Assembly (NCBI GenBank): GCA_958450365.1
Contig: CAUEEP010000741.1
Coordinates: 4,133,501 to 4,197,500 of the forward strand
Direction: 5' to 3'
DNA length: 64,000 nt
Source: Mesorhabditis belari
Taxonomy: Eukaryota > Nematoda > Chromadorea > Rhabditida > Rhabditidae
Below are positions 37,501 through 41,499 of this stretch, one piece after another. The notes below the pieces were generated by a model. The model made no database searches, was not told where the DNA came from, and was given only the letters and a program-made list of their open reading frames with translations. The translations under genes and the position numbers were made by a program. How positions within the stretch are numbered: position 1 is the first letter of the stretch; the number at the start of each line of letters is the position of its first letter.

Positions 37501-39892
37501 CGTGCGTGTTGAAAAGCGAGGAGTTGCTCCTGGAATTGAACTTTTTCCTGGAACTTTTTCCTTCTTTAGCTCTTAGATTTGAAACAAATTCTTATAAGAT
37601 CTTATAAGATTAATGAGCAGAGTCGATTTAAAGCTGCTACAAGAGATCTTGATGGGCCATTCTTTGCGACAACTTAATTTGATTCAAATTTGAATCAAAT
37701 TTGAATCAAATTTGAATCAAATTCTTATAAAATGCCTTTTTTCAAGATGTTTTTCAATCATTTACTCAATGTTTACTCAATGTTTACCCGAAAAATCGCA
37801 TCAAGCGTTTCCTCGGCCAGTGTCCGAAGCGATTGATCGGTGTGATTGACGAGGTTGAAAAGGAGTTCAACGGCTCGGGTGAATTCATTTTCACATCTTT
37901 TATCATTCTAAAATACGTTTACTCTAATTTTATCTATTAAATCGAATCTATTATATCTAATCTATTACTTACTTTTATTATATTGCTCACATCGGATGAC
38001 GCCAAAATCTCGCGAATTTCCGCACAAAATTGCCGCTCTTTGTCGTTTGTGGCCGCTTTTTTCCTGAACGTTTTCCGGATAATTGATAGAATTTTATAGA
38101 ATTCTATCTACAGGGTGACCAAGAATTACCGCAACAACGTCGTATTATGTTATGAGCCCCATTTCACTTTTTGCTTACCTGTTTTTATGATTTTTGGTGT
38201 ATTTTTCTTATTTTATGGTATGATTACTAACTTTCAATACATTAATATGATTGTTTTCAGGAATGGCGAAAGCGACAATCGATCCTTGAGTTCCACATCG
38301 ACGATCGATCCTTGAGCTCCACATCGACAATCGATCCTTGAGCTCCACATCGACGATCGATCCTTGAGCTCCACATCGACAATCGATCCTTGAGCCCAGG
38401 TGGAAGACCTGGGGCTGTACAGTACAGGGTGATCAAGAATTACCGCAACAACGTCGTATTATGTTATGAGCCCCATTTCACTTTTTGCTTACCTGTTTTT
38501 ATGGTTTTTGGTGTATTTTTCTTATTTTATGGTATGATTACTAACTTTCAATACTTCAATAATTCAAGTATGATTGTTTTCAGGAATGGTGACAGCGTCT
38601 CCACGTCGACAATCGATCCTTGAGCTCAAGCGGCAGCGTGTTCAGGCGAGCGAGATCTCAAAGTCCTCAGAAGTCCTGAATGTCCTCAGAAGCCTCGTTT
38701 CTTAAACCATTCAACGTTTCTGATCGATCTAGGGATCTGATCGCCGTGGAAGAGGTGCAAAACGAACAGCGGTTACTCCGGCTAATGCCAAGAAAGTGCG
38801 TGATCGTCTATGTTTAAACCCTAACCAATCGGCTTCAAGTGTGTGAAAGTAAATGCGATGAATTATTGGCACTTGCTAAATAAGGAGGTTGTTCCTTTGG
38901 CTCAACGCCACTTCAAAAATCGAATTTGGACTTATCAACAAGATGGTGCGCCGGCTCACAAGGCAAAGAAAGTGCAAGAGTTTTGTTCAAAGACCTTCCC
39001 GGACTTCATCTCGTTTTCTGAGTGGCCACCCAGCTCACCCGACCTTAACCCATTGGATTACTCAGTCTGGAGTGTTCTTGAAGCCAGGGCATGTGCAAAA
39101 CCACATAAGAATATCGAAAGTTTGAAGAAGGCGCTCATCAAAGCATGGAATACCCTCGATGATGCCCATTTGCTCGCCACTGTCAACGCGCTTACTGTTA
39201 CTGTTACTGTTATATGTTGTCAACTGTTATATGTTGGTCAACGCGTTTCCCCAAACGTTTGCAGGCTTGTCTGAATGCCGATGGAGGCAAATTTGAATTT
39301 AATTGTTAATTTGTTACTGTTATATGTTGAATAAAGATATTTAAGTTAACTTTTCGAGATGGGTTGCATATTTGGTTAAAAGCCAGGCCTTATTTGGTTA
39401 AAAGCCAGGCCTTATTTGGTTAAAAGCCAGGCTTTATTTGGTTAAAAGCCAGCCCAGCTTGTGTTGTGGTCATTCTTGGTCACCCTGTAGTTGTGTCGTT
39501 ATAGAATTCCATATAGTTATGCAACAGGTTTTCAAATTTTCAAAAAATCAAAAGTGCTGACGTGGGTGGGGAGTCGAACCCGGGTCGTGTGGGTTAGAGA
39601 CAAGTGTGCTCGCACTGTGTACTGTCCTGTGTACTGTGTACTGGCCGAGTGGTTAAACGAACGAACTTTCAAACCGTTTCTCAAACGAACGGAAGAGAGA
39701 GGTCGCGGGTTCGACTCCCCGTGCTGCCAATTTCTCCTTTTTTTTGCTGGTTAACAATAATTTACAATACTAAGTTTATAAATGTTAAATTAAAAGTATA
39801 ACTCACGGTGGTGTGTGCTGTTCTTTCTGCTTCAGCGTCGTCTCCAAGCCATTGATCGATTTGATGAGTTTATCCACTTTAGCCGAGGCCAT
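5511..39892 (-). CDS. HTT: huntingtin homologue (whole gene, 59 putative exons)
   Basis: Huntingtin is a very large HEAT-repeat scaffold that works with HAP40 in vesicle transport and autophagy (family knowledge). Here I joined minus-strand exons by GT...AG sites and phase from the ATG at 39892 to a TAG at 5511-5513, giving roughly 2,630 residues against 3,142-3,144 in human. Diagnostic matches run in order: KNGPSRSLVAALNRL in exon 4 (human KNGAPRSLRAALWRF), KRPEETVQ in exon 5 (KRPEESVQ), FIELLSSALD...EEILLYLK in exon 25 (GGFLRSALD...EEILGYLK), LAPQTFRPID in exon 33 (LAPSSLRPVD), and LGWTSRQQFEDLW in exon 45 ([13 protein letters not shown]). Exons are listed in the block entries below. Three joins are imperfect: 21/22, 28/29 and exon 51. 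Introns hold the minisatellites and transposons listed separately. The identification is firm; individual splice sites are predictions. Confidence 0.93.
6480..6560 (-). pseudogene. tRNA-like relic whose A-box region became a minisatellite
   Basis: The minus strand reads GGCTCAATGGCTAGAGCAAA, GGTTTCCAGATAGCCCGGAG and then a B box GAGGGTTCAATCC. The A-box segment is the unit of the tandem array that runs on to 6815. A near-identical tRNA-like sequence lacking the array is at 43995-44062. Confidence 0.6.
6539..6815. repeat. 14-15-bp minisatellite derived from a tRNA A box
   Basis: About 18 imperfect copies of CTCTAGCCATTGAGC. On the minus strand the unit is GCTCAATGGCTAGAG, the A-box region of the adjoining tRNA-like sequence. 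It lies in the HTT intron between exons 54 and 55. A GAAA/GTAA purine tract follows to 6910. Confidence 0.85.
7779..8243. mobile_element. two adjacent copies of a 215-240-bp MITE
   Basis: Each copy starts CCGTATTTTCTCTAATAGTA or a variant and ends with the inverted form TACTATTAGAGAAAATACGG. They share an interior with TCCCCCACTAGATCTCATCG and a GATCTCGAGAACCGCTTATC inverted segment. The first spans 7779-7998 and the second 8000-8243. Confidence 0.8.
8278..8705. mobile_element. foldback element
   Basis: GGCCTCAATTTTGCCAATGG (8301) and its inverted form CCATTGGCAAAATTGAGGCT (8653) form the outer arms, and TCGACAACGCTG/CAGCGTTGTCGA the inner ones. A related arm is at 7540-7570. Confidence 0.65.
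8851..9051. mobile_element. 200-bp MITE
   Basis: Termini AGACGGTACGTCGGTTGTTA and the inverted AACGACGTACCGTCT flank a GC-richer core with GCGATGTAC/GTACATCGC. No coding sequence. It lies in the HTT intron after exon 52. Confidence 0.65.
9228..9290. repeat. 12-bp array (GGTTTAACTGCT)
   Basis: Five copies, in the HTT intron after exon 51. Confidence 0.8.
9963..10274. mobile_element. Tc1-like miniature element with HTH remnant
   Basis: TA-flanked inverted ends CAGTAGCGGACAAAGACCTC and GACTTTGTCCACTACTG type. The interior around 10100-10215 resembles the N-terminal HTH of a Tc1-like transposase (ATTGTGGCTCTTCATCAAGC). About 312 bp, in HTT intron 49. Confidence 0.65.
10955..11214 (+). pseudogene. 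mariner transposase N-terminal (HTH) fragment
   Basis: The frame contains LRDVIQADPCQSARDLAKIF followed by HCDHVTIERDL, the paired-like HTH of mariner transposases (DP.QS.R.LA..F..DH.TI.R.L). Only the DNA-binding end remains. It lies antisense within HTT intron 48. Confidence 0.7.
11610..16753 (-). CDS. HTT: HTT exons 39-48: C-terminal HEAT domain, part 1
   Basis: Exons: 16442-16753, 16325-16397, 16114-16235, 15791-16066, 13775-14109, 13517-13628, 12751-12864, 12556-12707, 12414-12516, 11610-11723. All phases close. Exon 45, IRWLGWTSRQQFEDLWMSLF, is the single best signature of huntingtin in the window (human [22 protein letters not shown]). Exon 48 (KYGPGQLSALALWNLTGVLR) matches human [22 protein letters not shown]. 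The intron between exons 46 and 47 is only 39 nt. Intron 42 (14110-15790) contains one deleted mariner and one 215-bp MITE. Exons covering the human segment between SIIRG and INPERELG may be missing or unseen in 11724-12413. Confidence 0.88.
12165..12378. mobile_element. 215-bp MITE (same family as 7779)
   Basis: Ends CCGTATTTTCTCTAATAGTA and TACTATTAGAGAGAATACG, with the family interior. Partly truncated sequence of the same family starts at 11778. It lies in HTT intron 47. Confidence 0.8.
14458..14676. mobile_element. 215-bp MITE (same family as 7779)
   Basis: Ends ACCGTATTCTCTCTAATAGT and CACTACTATTAGAGAGAATA. The 55 bp to its left (GACTTTGATCTATTGATCTA...CTTGCTGGCTAATTGT) also precede the copy at 7779, so both come from one longer duplicated segment. 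Confidence 0.8.
15143..15683 (+). mobile_element. deleted mariner (about 540 bp)
   Basis: TA-flanked inverted ends TTGGGTTGGTGAATTGAAAA and CCGGCAGTTTTCAATTCACC. Inside are two inverted copies of TTCTTCAAAAGAAACCCATT and, at about 15525-15620, the transposase C-terminal relic ERGIRKLPLKWSEIVNNNGN. It lies in HTT intron 42. Confidence 0.85.
16861..17709. mobile_element. 850-bp nested foldback element
   Basis: Outer arms ACTCTTGCGTAATTTCCGGG and CGGAAACTACGCAAGAGT, with several inner inverted copies of GAGGACATTTCAAGCTTTCA and of ATAACTTTGTCCAGAG. A fragment recurs at 49742-49830. It fills the HTT intron between exons 38 and 39. Confidence 0.75.
17745..23088 (-). CDS. HTT: HTT exons 29-38: mid C-terminal HEAT helices
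   Basis: Exons: about 22934-23079 (start uncertain), 22166-22323, 22007-22118, 21712-21886, 20741-20921, 19993-20123, 19755-19882, 19364-19544, 18797-18958, 17745-17820. Exon 33 encodes IVFLSCLAPQTFRPIDSF, aligned to human LFEILAPSSLRPVDML. Exon 36 encodes VDPLNLLLKLQKLSPHLYVH, and exon 37 HVVNITMLLLIDLIQSESLS (human [22 protein letters not shown]). For exon 34 the GTGAGA donor at 19992 was preferred because it alone keeps phase with exon 35. Between exons 28 and 29 about 45 residues expected from human HTT are not found. That interval holds a tRNA gene and a transposase relic. Confidence 0.86.
18036..18591. mobile_element. 556-bp near-perfect foldback
   Basis: GGAGTGGGACAAATGCGACC (18047) and its complement at about 18570 bound arms of some 270 bp each, including CGCACCTTTTTTCCGGACTT and GTTCTAGGTAATTTTAGGGC. 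High arm identity suggests recent origin. Confidence 0.8.
18662..18742 (-). pseudogene. tRNA-Gly(GCC)-like relic
   Basis: The minus strand carries an intact anticodon arm (TGGCCTGCCACGCGA, anticodon GCC) and T arm (CCGGGTTCGATTCTCGG) typical of eukaryotic tRNA-Gly. The D arm is disrupted by extra A/T sequence, and the acceptor stem does not pair. It lies within HTT intron 37 (between exons 37 and 38). Probably a pseudogene or the head of a SINE. Confidence 0.55.
19088..19142 (-). pseudogene. tRNA-like relic
   Basis: The minus strand reads GGCGCCGGTAGCACAGTAGT, then AGAGTATCTGTCCGGTAAGC and a B-box-like GGTCGATTCC. It is too short for a full tRNA (anticodon and variable arms collapsed). It directly adjoins the GAGAGGAGAAA purine array at 19150-19332, repeating the association of tRNA-like sequence with tandem repeats. 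Confidence 0.45.
19150..19332. repeat. purine array (GAGAGGAGAAA)
   Basis: About 15 imperfect units of 10-11 bp next to a tRNA-like relic, in the HTT intron between exons 36 and 37. Confidence 0.85.
19619..19715. repeat. hexanucleotide array (GGATCT)n then (AATTC)n
   Basis: About 13 GGATCT/GGATTT units followed by AATTCAATTC, in the HTT intron between exons 35 and 36. Confidence 0.85.
20155..20600. repeat. 32-35-bp minisatellite
   Basis: About 12 diverged units with TTTAGAGTGATCGGCTTGAT and TCTAGGTTGGACTTTGA. It lies in the HTT intron between exons 33 and 34. The edges GTAACATATA and TATATGTTAC are inverted, so the array sits inside a small inverted-repeat element. Confidence 0.85.
21262..21530. 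repeat. 9-bp array (GAATCTAGG/GAAATCTAG)
   Basis: About 30 units, in the HTT intron between exons 32 and 33. Confidence 0.85.
22474..22905. repeat. 13-bp array (GTAAGAAAGAACG/GTAAGAAAGAAGG)
   Basis: About 33 units alternating two variants (C or G at one position), in the HTT intron between exons 29 and 30. Low divergence suggests recent growth. Confidence 0.9.
23169..23252 (-). tRNA. tRNA-Thr(CGT) with a 12-nt intron
   Basis: The minus strand begins GCCCGTTTAGCTCAGTGGCA and ends with the T arm GACGG-TTCAATC-CCGTC. Removing 12 nt after the position 3' of the anticodon leaves a perfect 5-bp anticodon stem (TCTGT/ACAGA) around loop CTCGTAA, anticodon CGT (Thr). The mature length is 72 nt. The acceptor stem has one G-G mismatch and one T-G pair. 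A and B boxes are intact. The intron sits at the canonical position. The gene lies inside the HTT region between exons 28 and 29, on the same strand as HTT, next to a transposase relic. Confidence 0.75.
23395..23790 (+). pseudogene. Tc1/mariner transposase relic with internal duplication
   Basis: The KNIESLKKSLLKAWEELN-type end occurs twice (near 23484 and 23630), with frames broken. The second follows a degraded SPDHNPMDFF catalytic motif. It sits between HTT exons 28 and 29 next to the tRNA-Thr gene. Confidence 0.6.
24167..29017 (-). CDS. HTT: HTT exons 22-28: bridge region
   Basis: Exons: 28842-29017, 27212-27337, 27050-27173, 26340-26477, 26128-26266, 25413-25509, 24167-24317. Exon 25 (EKIGFEQDRRFIELLSSALD, then EEILLYLK) and exon 26 (FELDPHHCTRVLHQLFKLIF, with FGKNAT following) follow human STEKFGGFLRSALD, EEILGYLK and VCVQQLLKTLFGTNLAS closely. 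Exon 27 encodes LDMYLVRSINEFTLFAAFLN, which corresponds to human YHYCFMAPYTHFTQALAD. Exon 22 opens in phase 0 whereas exon 21 leaves phase 1, so one of those two sites is wrong or the sequence has an indel. Introns here hold two mariner-type MITEs, a foldback, a tRNA-like relic, and the GATCTAGAATTA and CCAATCTAGG arrays. Confidence 0.85.
24450..24860. mobile_element. foldback element
   Basis: GGTAGCGATTATCGGCGGGG at the left and CCCCGCCGATAAACGATACC at the right form the outer inverted ends. Inside, two direct copies of a segment with AAACTTGTCAAATCAGAAAG and AACGTCAGCTTTAAGAAACT lie in tandem. It is in HTT intron 27. Confidence 0.65.
25132..25270. repeat. 10-bp array (CCAATCTAGG)
   Basis: About 14 units with T/C variants, in the HTT intron between exons 27 and 28. 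Confidence 0.85.
25525..26098. mobile_element. 574-bp mariner-type MITE, family B
   Basis: TA-flanked ends TTGGGTTGTCCAGTTATGAA and TTCATAACTGGACAACCCAA. The arms are long inverted repeats (TCTCAAGATACCGAAATCAA...). There is no coding sequence. It lies in the HTT intron between exons 26 and 27, 16 bp from the exon 27 acceptor. Confidence 0.85.
26529..27040. repeat. 12-bp array (GATCTAGAATTA), about 510 bp
   Basis: About 42 units. Many copies are palindromic around AGATCT and TCTAGA, so the array can fold on itself. It lies between HTT exons 24 and 25 and ends 10 bp before the exon 24 donor. Confidence 0.9.
27440..27656. mobile_element. 215-bp MITE (same family as 7779)
   Basis: GATTTTCTCTAATAGTAGTG to TACTATTAGAGAAAATACGG, with the family interior. 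It lies in the HTT intron between exons 22 and 23. Confidence 0.8.
27680..28290. mobile_element. foldback around a tRNA-like relic
   Basis: GGCCAAATGACATGAGCCAT (27689) and its inverted variant ATCATTTGGCCACC (about 28280), plus CAATAGATTGCTGTGTG and CACAGCAATCTATA, define arms about 150 bp long. The enclosed region holds the tRNA-Arg-like sequence. Confidence 0.6.
27990..28072 (-). pseudogene. tRNA-Arg(CCG)-like relic
   Basis: The minus strand starts GGGCACGCTGGTGTAACGGC, with an anticodon loop TTCCGAA (CCG) in a 5-bp stem with one mismatch, and a B box GGTTCGATCCC. The T stem and 3' acceptor strand are degenerate. It is enclosed by the inverted arms of a foldback element (27680-28290) inside an HTT intron. 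Confidence 0.5.
28386..28508. repeat. 12-bp array (ACAACGCCTACA)
   Basis: Ten near-perfect units next to a tRNA-like relic, in the HTT intron between exons 22 and 23. Confidence 0.85.
28555..28672 (-). pseudogene. tRNA-like relic with internal tandem duplication
   Basis: The minus strand has an A-box-like GACCGACTGGTTAGGAATTC and a B-box-like GAGGCTCGATCCCG. Between them a 20-nt unit (TCAGAGTATCAGAGGCTCGA) is tandemly repeated, lengthening the variable/T-arm region. It lies just right of the ACAACGCCTACA array (28386-28508). Confidence 0.45.
29070..31961 (-). CDS. HTT: HTT exons 12-21: second HEAT block
   Basis: Exons: 31912-31961, 31775-31865, 31479-31610, 30719-30807, 30481-30564, 30271-30425, 30095-30191, 29739-29864, 29615-29698, 29070-29184. 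The clearest match is FLLAGIKGLKSDREVRISHK across exons 12/13, followed by ILALNCLKMIAQMDPS (human [27 protein letters not shown]). Exon 20 encodes SGLISGLAILVEAFPPSFYR, matching human [20 protein letters not shown]. Exon 12 could instead start at 31968, which gives a better-looking LLIAKQFLLAG but would create a stop at the junction, so I used the TAG 3' splice site at 31961. All other phases close. Confidence 0.88.
31088..31370. repeat. 18-bp array (GAGAGTGGCCGTCTATTG)
   Basis: About 15 units, in the HTT intron between exons 14 and 15. A GCCTAAGCCTAAGCC-type hexamer array precedes it at 31024-31082. Confidence 0.85.
32293..33324 (-). CDS. HTT: HTT exons 9-11: acidic, low-complexity linker
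   Basis: Exons: 33195-33324, 32920-33074, 32293-32452. They encode a Ser/Glu/Asp-rich stretch, for example IPDQESTGTLSDDGTE and EEQRQEEEEAKKHELSQQ. It lies where human HTT has its long disordered, protease-sensitive region between the N-terminal HEAT helices and the helix beginning near human [15 protein letters not shown]. The nematode-like linker is only about 150 residues, much shorter than human, which explains part of the length difference. Phases across the exons are 1, 0 and 1. The intron between exons 10 and 11 (32453-32919) carries the GCTAGCTGGATCCCAGCTGG-type minisatellite. Confidence 0.85.
32590..32905. repeat. 26-bp array (AGCTAGCTGGATCCCAGCTG...)
   Basis: About 12 units alternating CAGAG and CACGG variants, in the HTT intron between exons 10 and 11. 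It ends 15 bp from the exon 10 donor. Confidence 0.9.
33500..39892 (-). CDS. HTT: HTT exons 1-8: N17-like helix and N-terminal HEAT domain
   Basis: Exons: 39807-39892, 37973-38063, 37788-37907, 37387-37547, 35580-35727, 35421-35531, 35106-35243, 33500-33565. All phases close. The protein starts MASAKVDKLIKSINGLETTL, which parallels the human N17 segment MATLEKLMKAFESLKSF. It then goes straight to a Lys/Gln/Pro-poor linker (KQKEQHTPPKK) with no polyQ. HEAT-like helices follow: VELLFNLVNHTDQSLRTLAE (exon 3), KNGPSRSL (exon 4), SYGVHIVNALTMILKRPEET (exon 5), and NPDENEARQRLVGSLNVVKS to DTLKG (exon 7; human PVEDEHSTLLILGVLLTL to DTSLKG). I chose this start because it is the first in-frame ATG of the exon and places the N17-like helix correctly. 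Intron 1 holds a Tc1/mariner element. Intron 4 holds foldbacks and ATT-rich repeats. Confidence 0.92.
33908..34160. repeat. 24-bp array (TCTTCTATTGGATCTTCTAT...)
   Basis: About ten units. Related arrays (34425-34585) flank the transposase fragments at 34270-34710. In the HTT intron between exons 7 and 8. Confidence 0.88.
34270..34710. pseudogene. inverted pair of transposase fragments separated by minisatellite
   Basis: On the plus strand at about 34300-34425 the frame reads QEWIAKNFRDWIPIDVLTGV and, later, LSKLPDFDPLNYSI, the catalytic end of a Tc1/mariner-type transposase. The sequence at 34590-34710 is an inverted copy. Both inner ends run into GATCTTCTATTT-type repeats. Confidence 0.65.
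35968..36252. mobile_element. 285-bp foldback MITE
   Basis: ACCGTATTTCTTCGAACAGA and TTCGAAGAAATACGGT are the ends. Arms of about 120 bp include CTATAGGGCTGGAAAATGAC and its complement. ATT arrays lie on both sides. Confidence 0.75.
36308..36535 (+). pseudogene. transposase C-terminal fragment abutting ATT arrays
   Basis: LWSVLEARACTKAHKNIESL and KKALIKAWDTLNDAHLLATV are nearly identical to the intact-looking transposase end at 39060-39190. The fragment begins inside the catalytic motif DYSVW, exactly where a TTATATTA array stops, and a second array begins 3' of its stop. Confidence 0.75.
36535..36925. repeat. ATT-rich higher-order array
   Basis: ATTATGCTATTATATT units arranged in a longer period (about 112 bp, seen twice). 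Shorter blocks lie at 35895-35965 and 36245-36305. All are in HTT intron 4. Confidence 0.88.
37024..37325. mobile_element. 300-bp foldback
   Basis: CAATCCAATAAACCAATCCG and CGAATTGGTTTATTGGATTG are the ends. The arms pair through TATAATAGATAAAAAGAG. It lies in HTT intron 4. Confidence 0.7.
37616..37678 (-). pseudogene. HTT: partial copy of HTT exon 4 inside intron 3
   Basis: ATTAATGAGCAGAGTCGATT through GGCCATTCTTTGCGACAAC repeats 37412-37475 (part of exon 4 encoding AKNGPSRSLVAALNRLCS) with two substitutions. It has no splice sites of its own and lies in the same orientation, 70 bp upstream of exon 4. Confidence 0.85.
38111..39487 (+). mobile_element. Tc1/mariner-type transposon, 1377 bp, in HTT intron 1
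   Basis: TA-flanked ends CAGGGTGACCAAGAATTACC and GACCACAACACAAGCTGG...GGTCACCCTG. The left 270 bp are duplicated, with a second internal end (CAGGGTGATCAAGAATTACC) at 38424. The transposase relic at 38843-39274 reads RIWTYQQDGAPAHKAKKVQE and WPPSSPDLNPLDYSVWSVLE, with two of the catalytic acidic residues visible. The N-terminal HTH is missing. Two minisatellites have grown inside it (38278-38400 and 39360-39455). Confidence 0.85.
39360..39455. repeat. 21-bp array inside the transposon at 38111
   Basis: Four copies of TTATTTGGTTAAAAGCCAGG (plus C) in the 3' non-coding end of the element. Confidence 0.8.
39636..39731 (+). pseudogene. tRNA-like sequence with long insert (class II-like)
   Basis: The A box TGGCCGAGTGGTTAAACG and B box GGTCGCGGGTTCGACTCCCC are well formed, as in tRNA-Leu/Ser. 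The anticodon to variable region has duplicated CGAACG-type segments, and the acceptor ends do not pair well. On the opposite strand at 39556-39620 a second B-box-like end (GGGTTCGACTCCCCAC) is visible. A functional class II tRNA with an intron is possible but unlikely. Confidence 0.45.
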
Positions 39893-40254
39893 AATTGAGA
39901 AAATATAATGAGAATTTTATTTAGAACATTGAAATAAAATTTCAGAGATTCTTTCACCAGTTACAAGCTATAAATATTGAAGAAGAAAATAGAGTTTAGG
40001 GGTGAAAAGGATCCGGAAGAGCAGATAGGATTTGAAGTACGGTAGAAAGAGCAACGAATAGGCGATCGTTTGAAGAGAAAGGGCCGAGTTTCGCCTCAGT
40101 TTCGGCTCAAGTTTCGCCGAATTTATAATAAATGCGAGAATATGGAAAGGAAATGAGAAATGGGACATTCAAGGTGGACTTTGGCGTTATTATTTTTAGT
40201 GAATGAGCTTCTTTGTGGGCATCGAATCGTTGGTTTTCGTTGTACTCCACTCCA

Positions 40255-40440
40255 CTCCACATTCCCGCACTCCATCCCCCTTAAGCCAGCCATTAGGCCC
40301 CAGGGGATGGATTCCCCACCAGGCTAGGCCCCCCACAGTCCGTACTCCTGCTGTGCGACCATTAGGCCCAGTGGGAGGGCACTGCTCGACGTCCAGTCAC
40401 CTCCGCGTGGTGAGCAGTGGGCATCCCCTTTGTAGAAATA
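40255..40440. other. GC-rich block near the HTT 5' end
   Basis: About 185 bp with far higher GC than its surroundings, including CCATTAGGCCCCAGGGGATG and a second CCATTAGGCCCAGTGGGAGG, so it holds an internal repeat. It lies some 360 bp upstream of the HTT ATG, beside the SINE-like pair. It could be a structured RNA gene fragment, a SINE part or promoter sequence. Confidence 0.35.
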
Positions 40441-40565
40441 AAAACCGTCCCTTTCTGGCACATTTGATTTAGAATTTTGGATTGAATTGTGAAGTTTAAA
40501 GAATTAATTACAAGAATTAAGTTTAAAGAATTAAGTGGAAGGAGTATGGCTCGATTCAAGGTTGT

Positions 40566-40830
40566 TTGCCCCATGGCCGAGTGGTTAGGAGTCTTGTATC
40601 CTAGATCGGAGTCTTGTATCGGAGGTCGAAGTCGGAGGTCACGGGTTCGATTCAGAAAATTTCCCTCTTTTCATATAAATGGATTTTCCTCTGCAATATG
40701 TTGTAAAGCCTCCAGCCTCTAAAGCCGAGTGGTTAAGAGTCTTGTATTCTAATCGGGAGGCCACGGGTTCGATTCCAGCAGCTAGAAAATTTCCCTCTTT
40801 TCATATACATGGATTTTTTTTCTCTGCAAG
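40566..40830 (+). mobile_element. tandem pair of tRNA-headed SINE-like units
   Basis: Two units follow each other. Each has an A box (GCCGAGTGGTTA), a B box (CACGGGTTCGATTC) and a shared tail (AAAATTTCCCTCTTTTCATA, then ATGGATTTT and TCTGCAA). The first (about 40573-40711) has an extra duplication of GTCTTGTAT...CGGAGGTC between the boxes. The second (about 40726-40830) is compact. A shared tail beyond the tRNA part argues for a SINE rather than two tRNA genes. Confidence 0.55.
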
Positions 40831-41122
40831 ATCTTTAGGAATATGAGGGCAGTAGGGTACTAGGTATTAGAGTCTTATGACCGTAGGGGTTGTGTGTTAA
40901 GTTGTGATATTATGGATCCCGTACATCTGACCGGACTTTGGCCTGGCATGACTTGGCTCACTAACCAGTGAGCCAAGCCAAGTCTAAAGCCCAAAACTGA
41001 TGAAATAACTCTGCTTCGATCAGCGTTTGACTCTTTCCTTCAAATAATCAACTCATAGAGTTGCTTTTGGCGGGAAATTTGTGCCTTAAAAACACTTATT
41101 TTGTCAAATTCTCTATTGTTCC

Positions 41123-41455
41123 AGTAGACTCTAGTTTGATTCCAGTTGATTCCAGTTGATTCCATTTGATTCCAGTTGATTCCAATTGATTCCATTTGAT
41201 TCCAGTTGATTCCAATTGATTCCATTTGATTCCAGTTGATTCCATTTGATTCCAGTTGATTCCATTTAATTCCATTTGATTCCAGTTAATTCCATTTGAT
41301 TCCAGTTGATTCCAGTTGATTCCAGTTGATTCCAGTTGATTCCAATTGATTTCAGTTGATTCCAGTTGATTCCAGTTGGTTCCAGTTGATTCCATTTAAT
41401 TCCATTTGATTCCAGTTAATTCCATTTGATTCCAGTTAATTCCATTTAATTCCAT
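41123..41455. repeat. 10-bp array (TTGATTCCAG)
   Basis: About 33 units with AATTCCATTT variants, ending 45 bp before the start of the gene at 41500, in its likely promoter or 5' UTR. Confidence 0.88.
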
Positions 41456-41499
41456 TCCACTTTGAAAAGCTATTAATCCTTAGACTTTCTACATCTACA

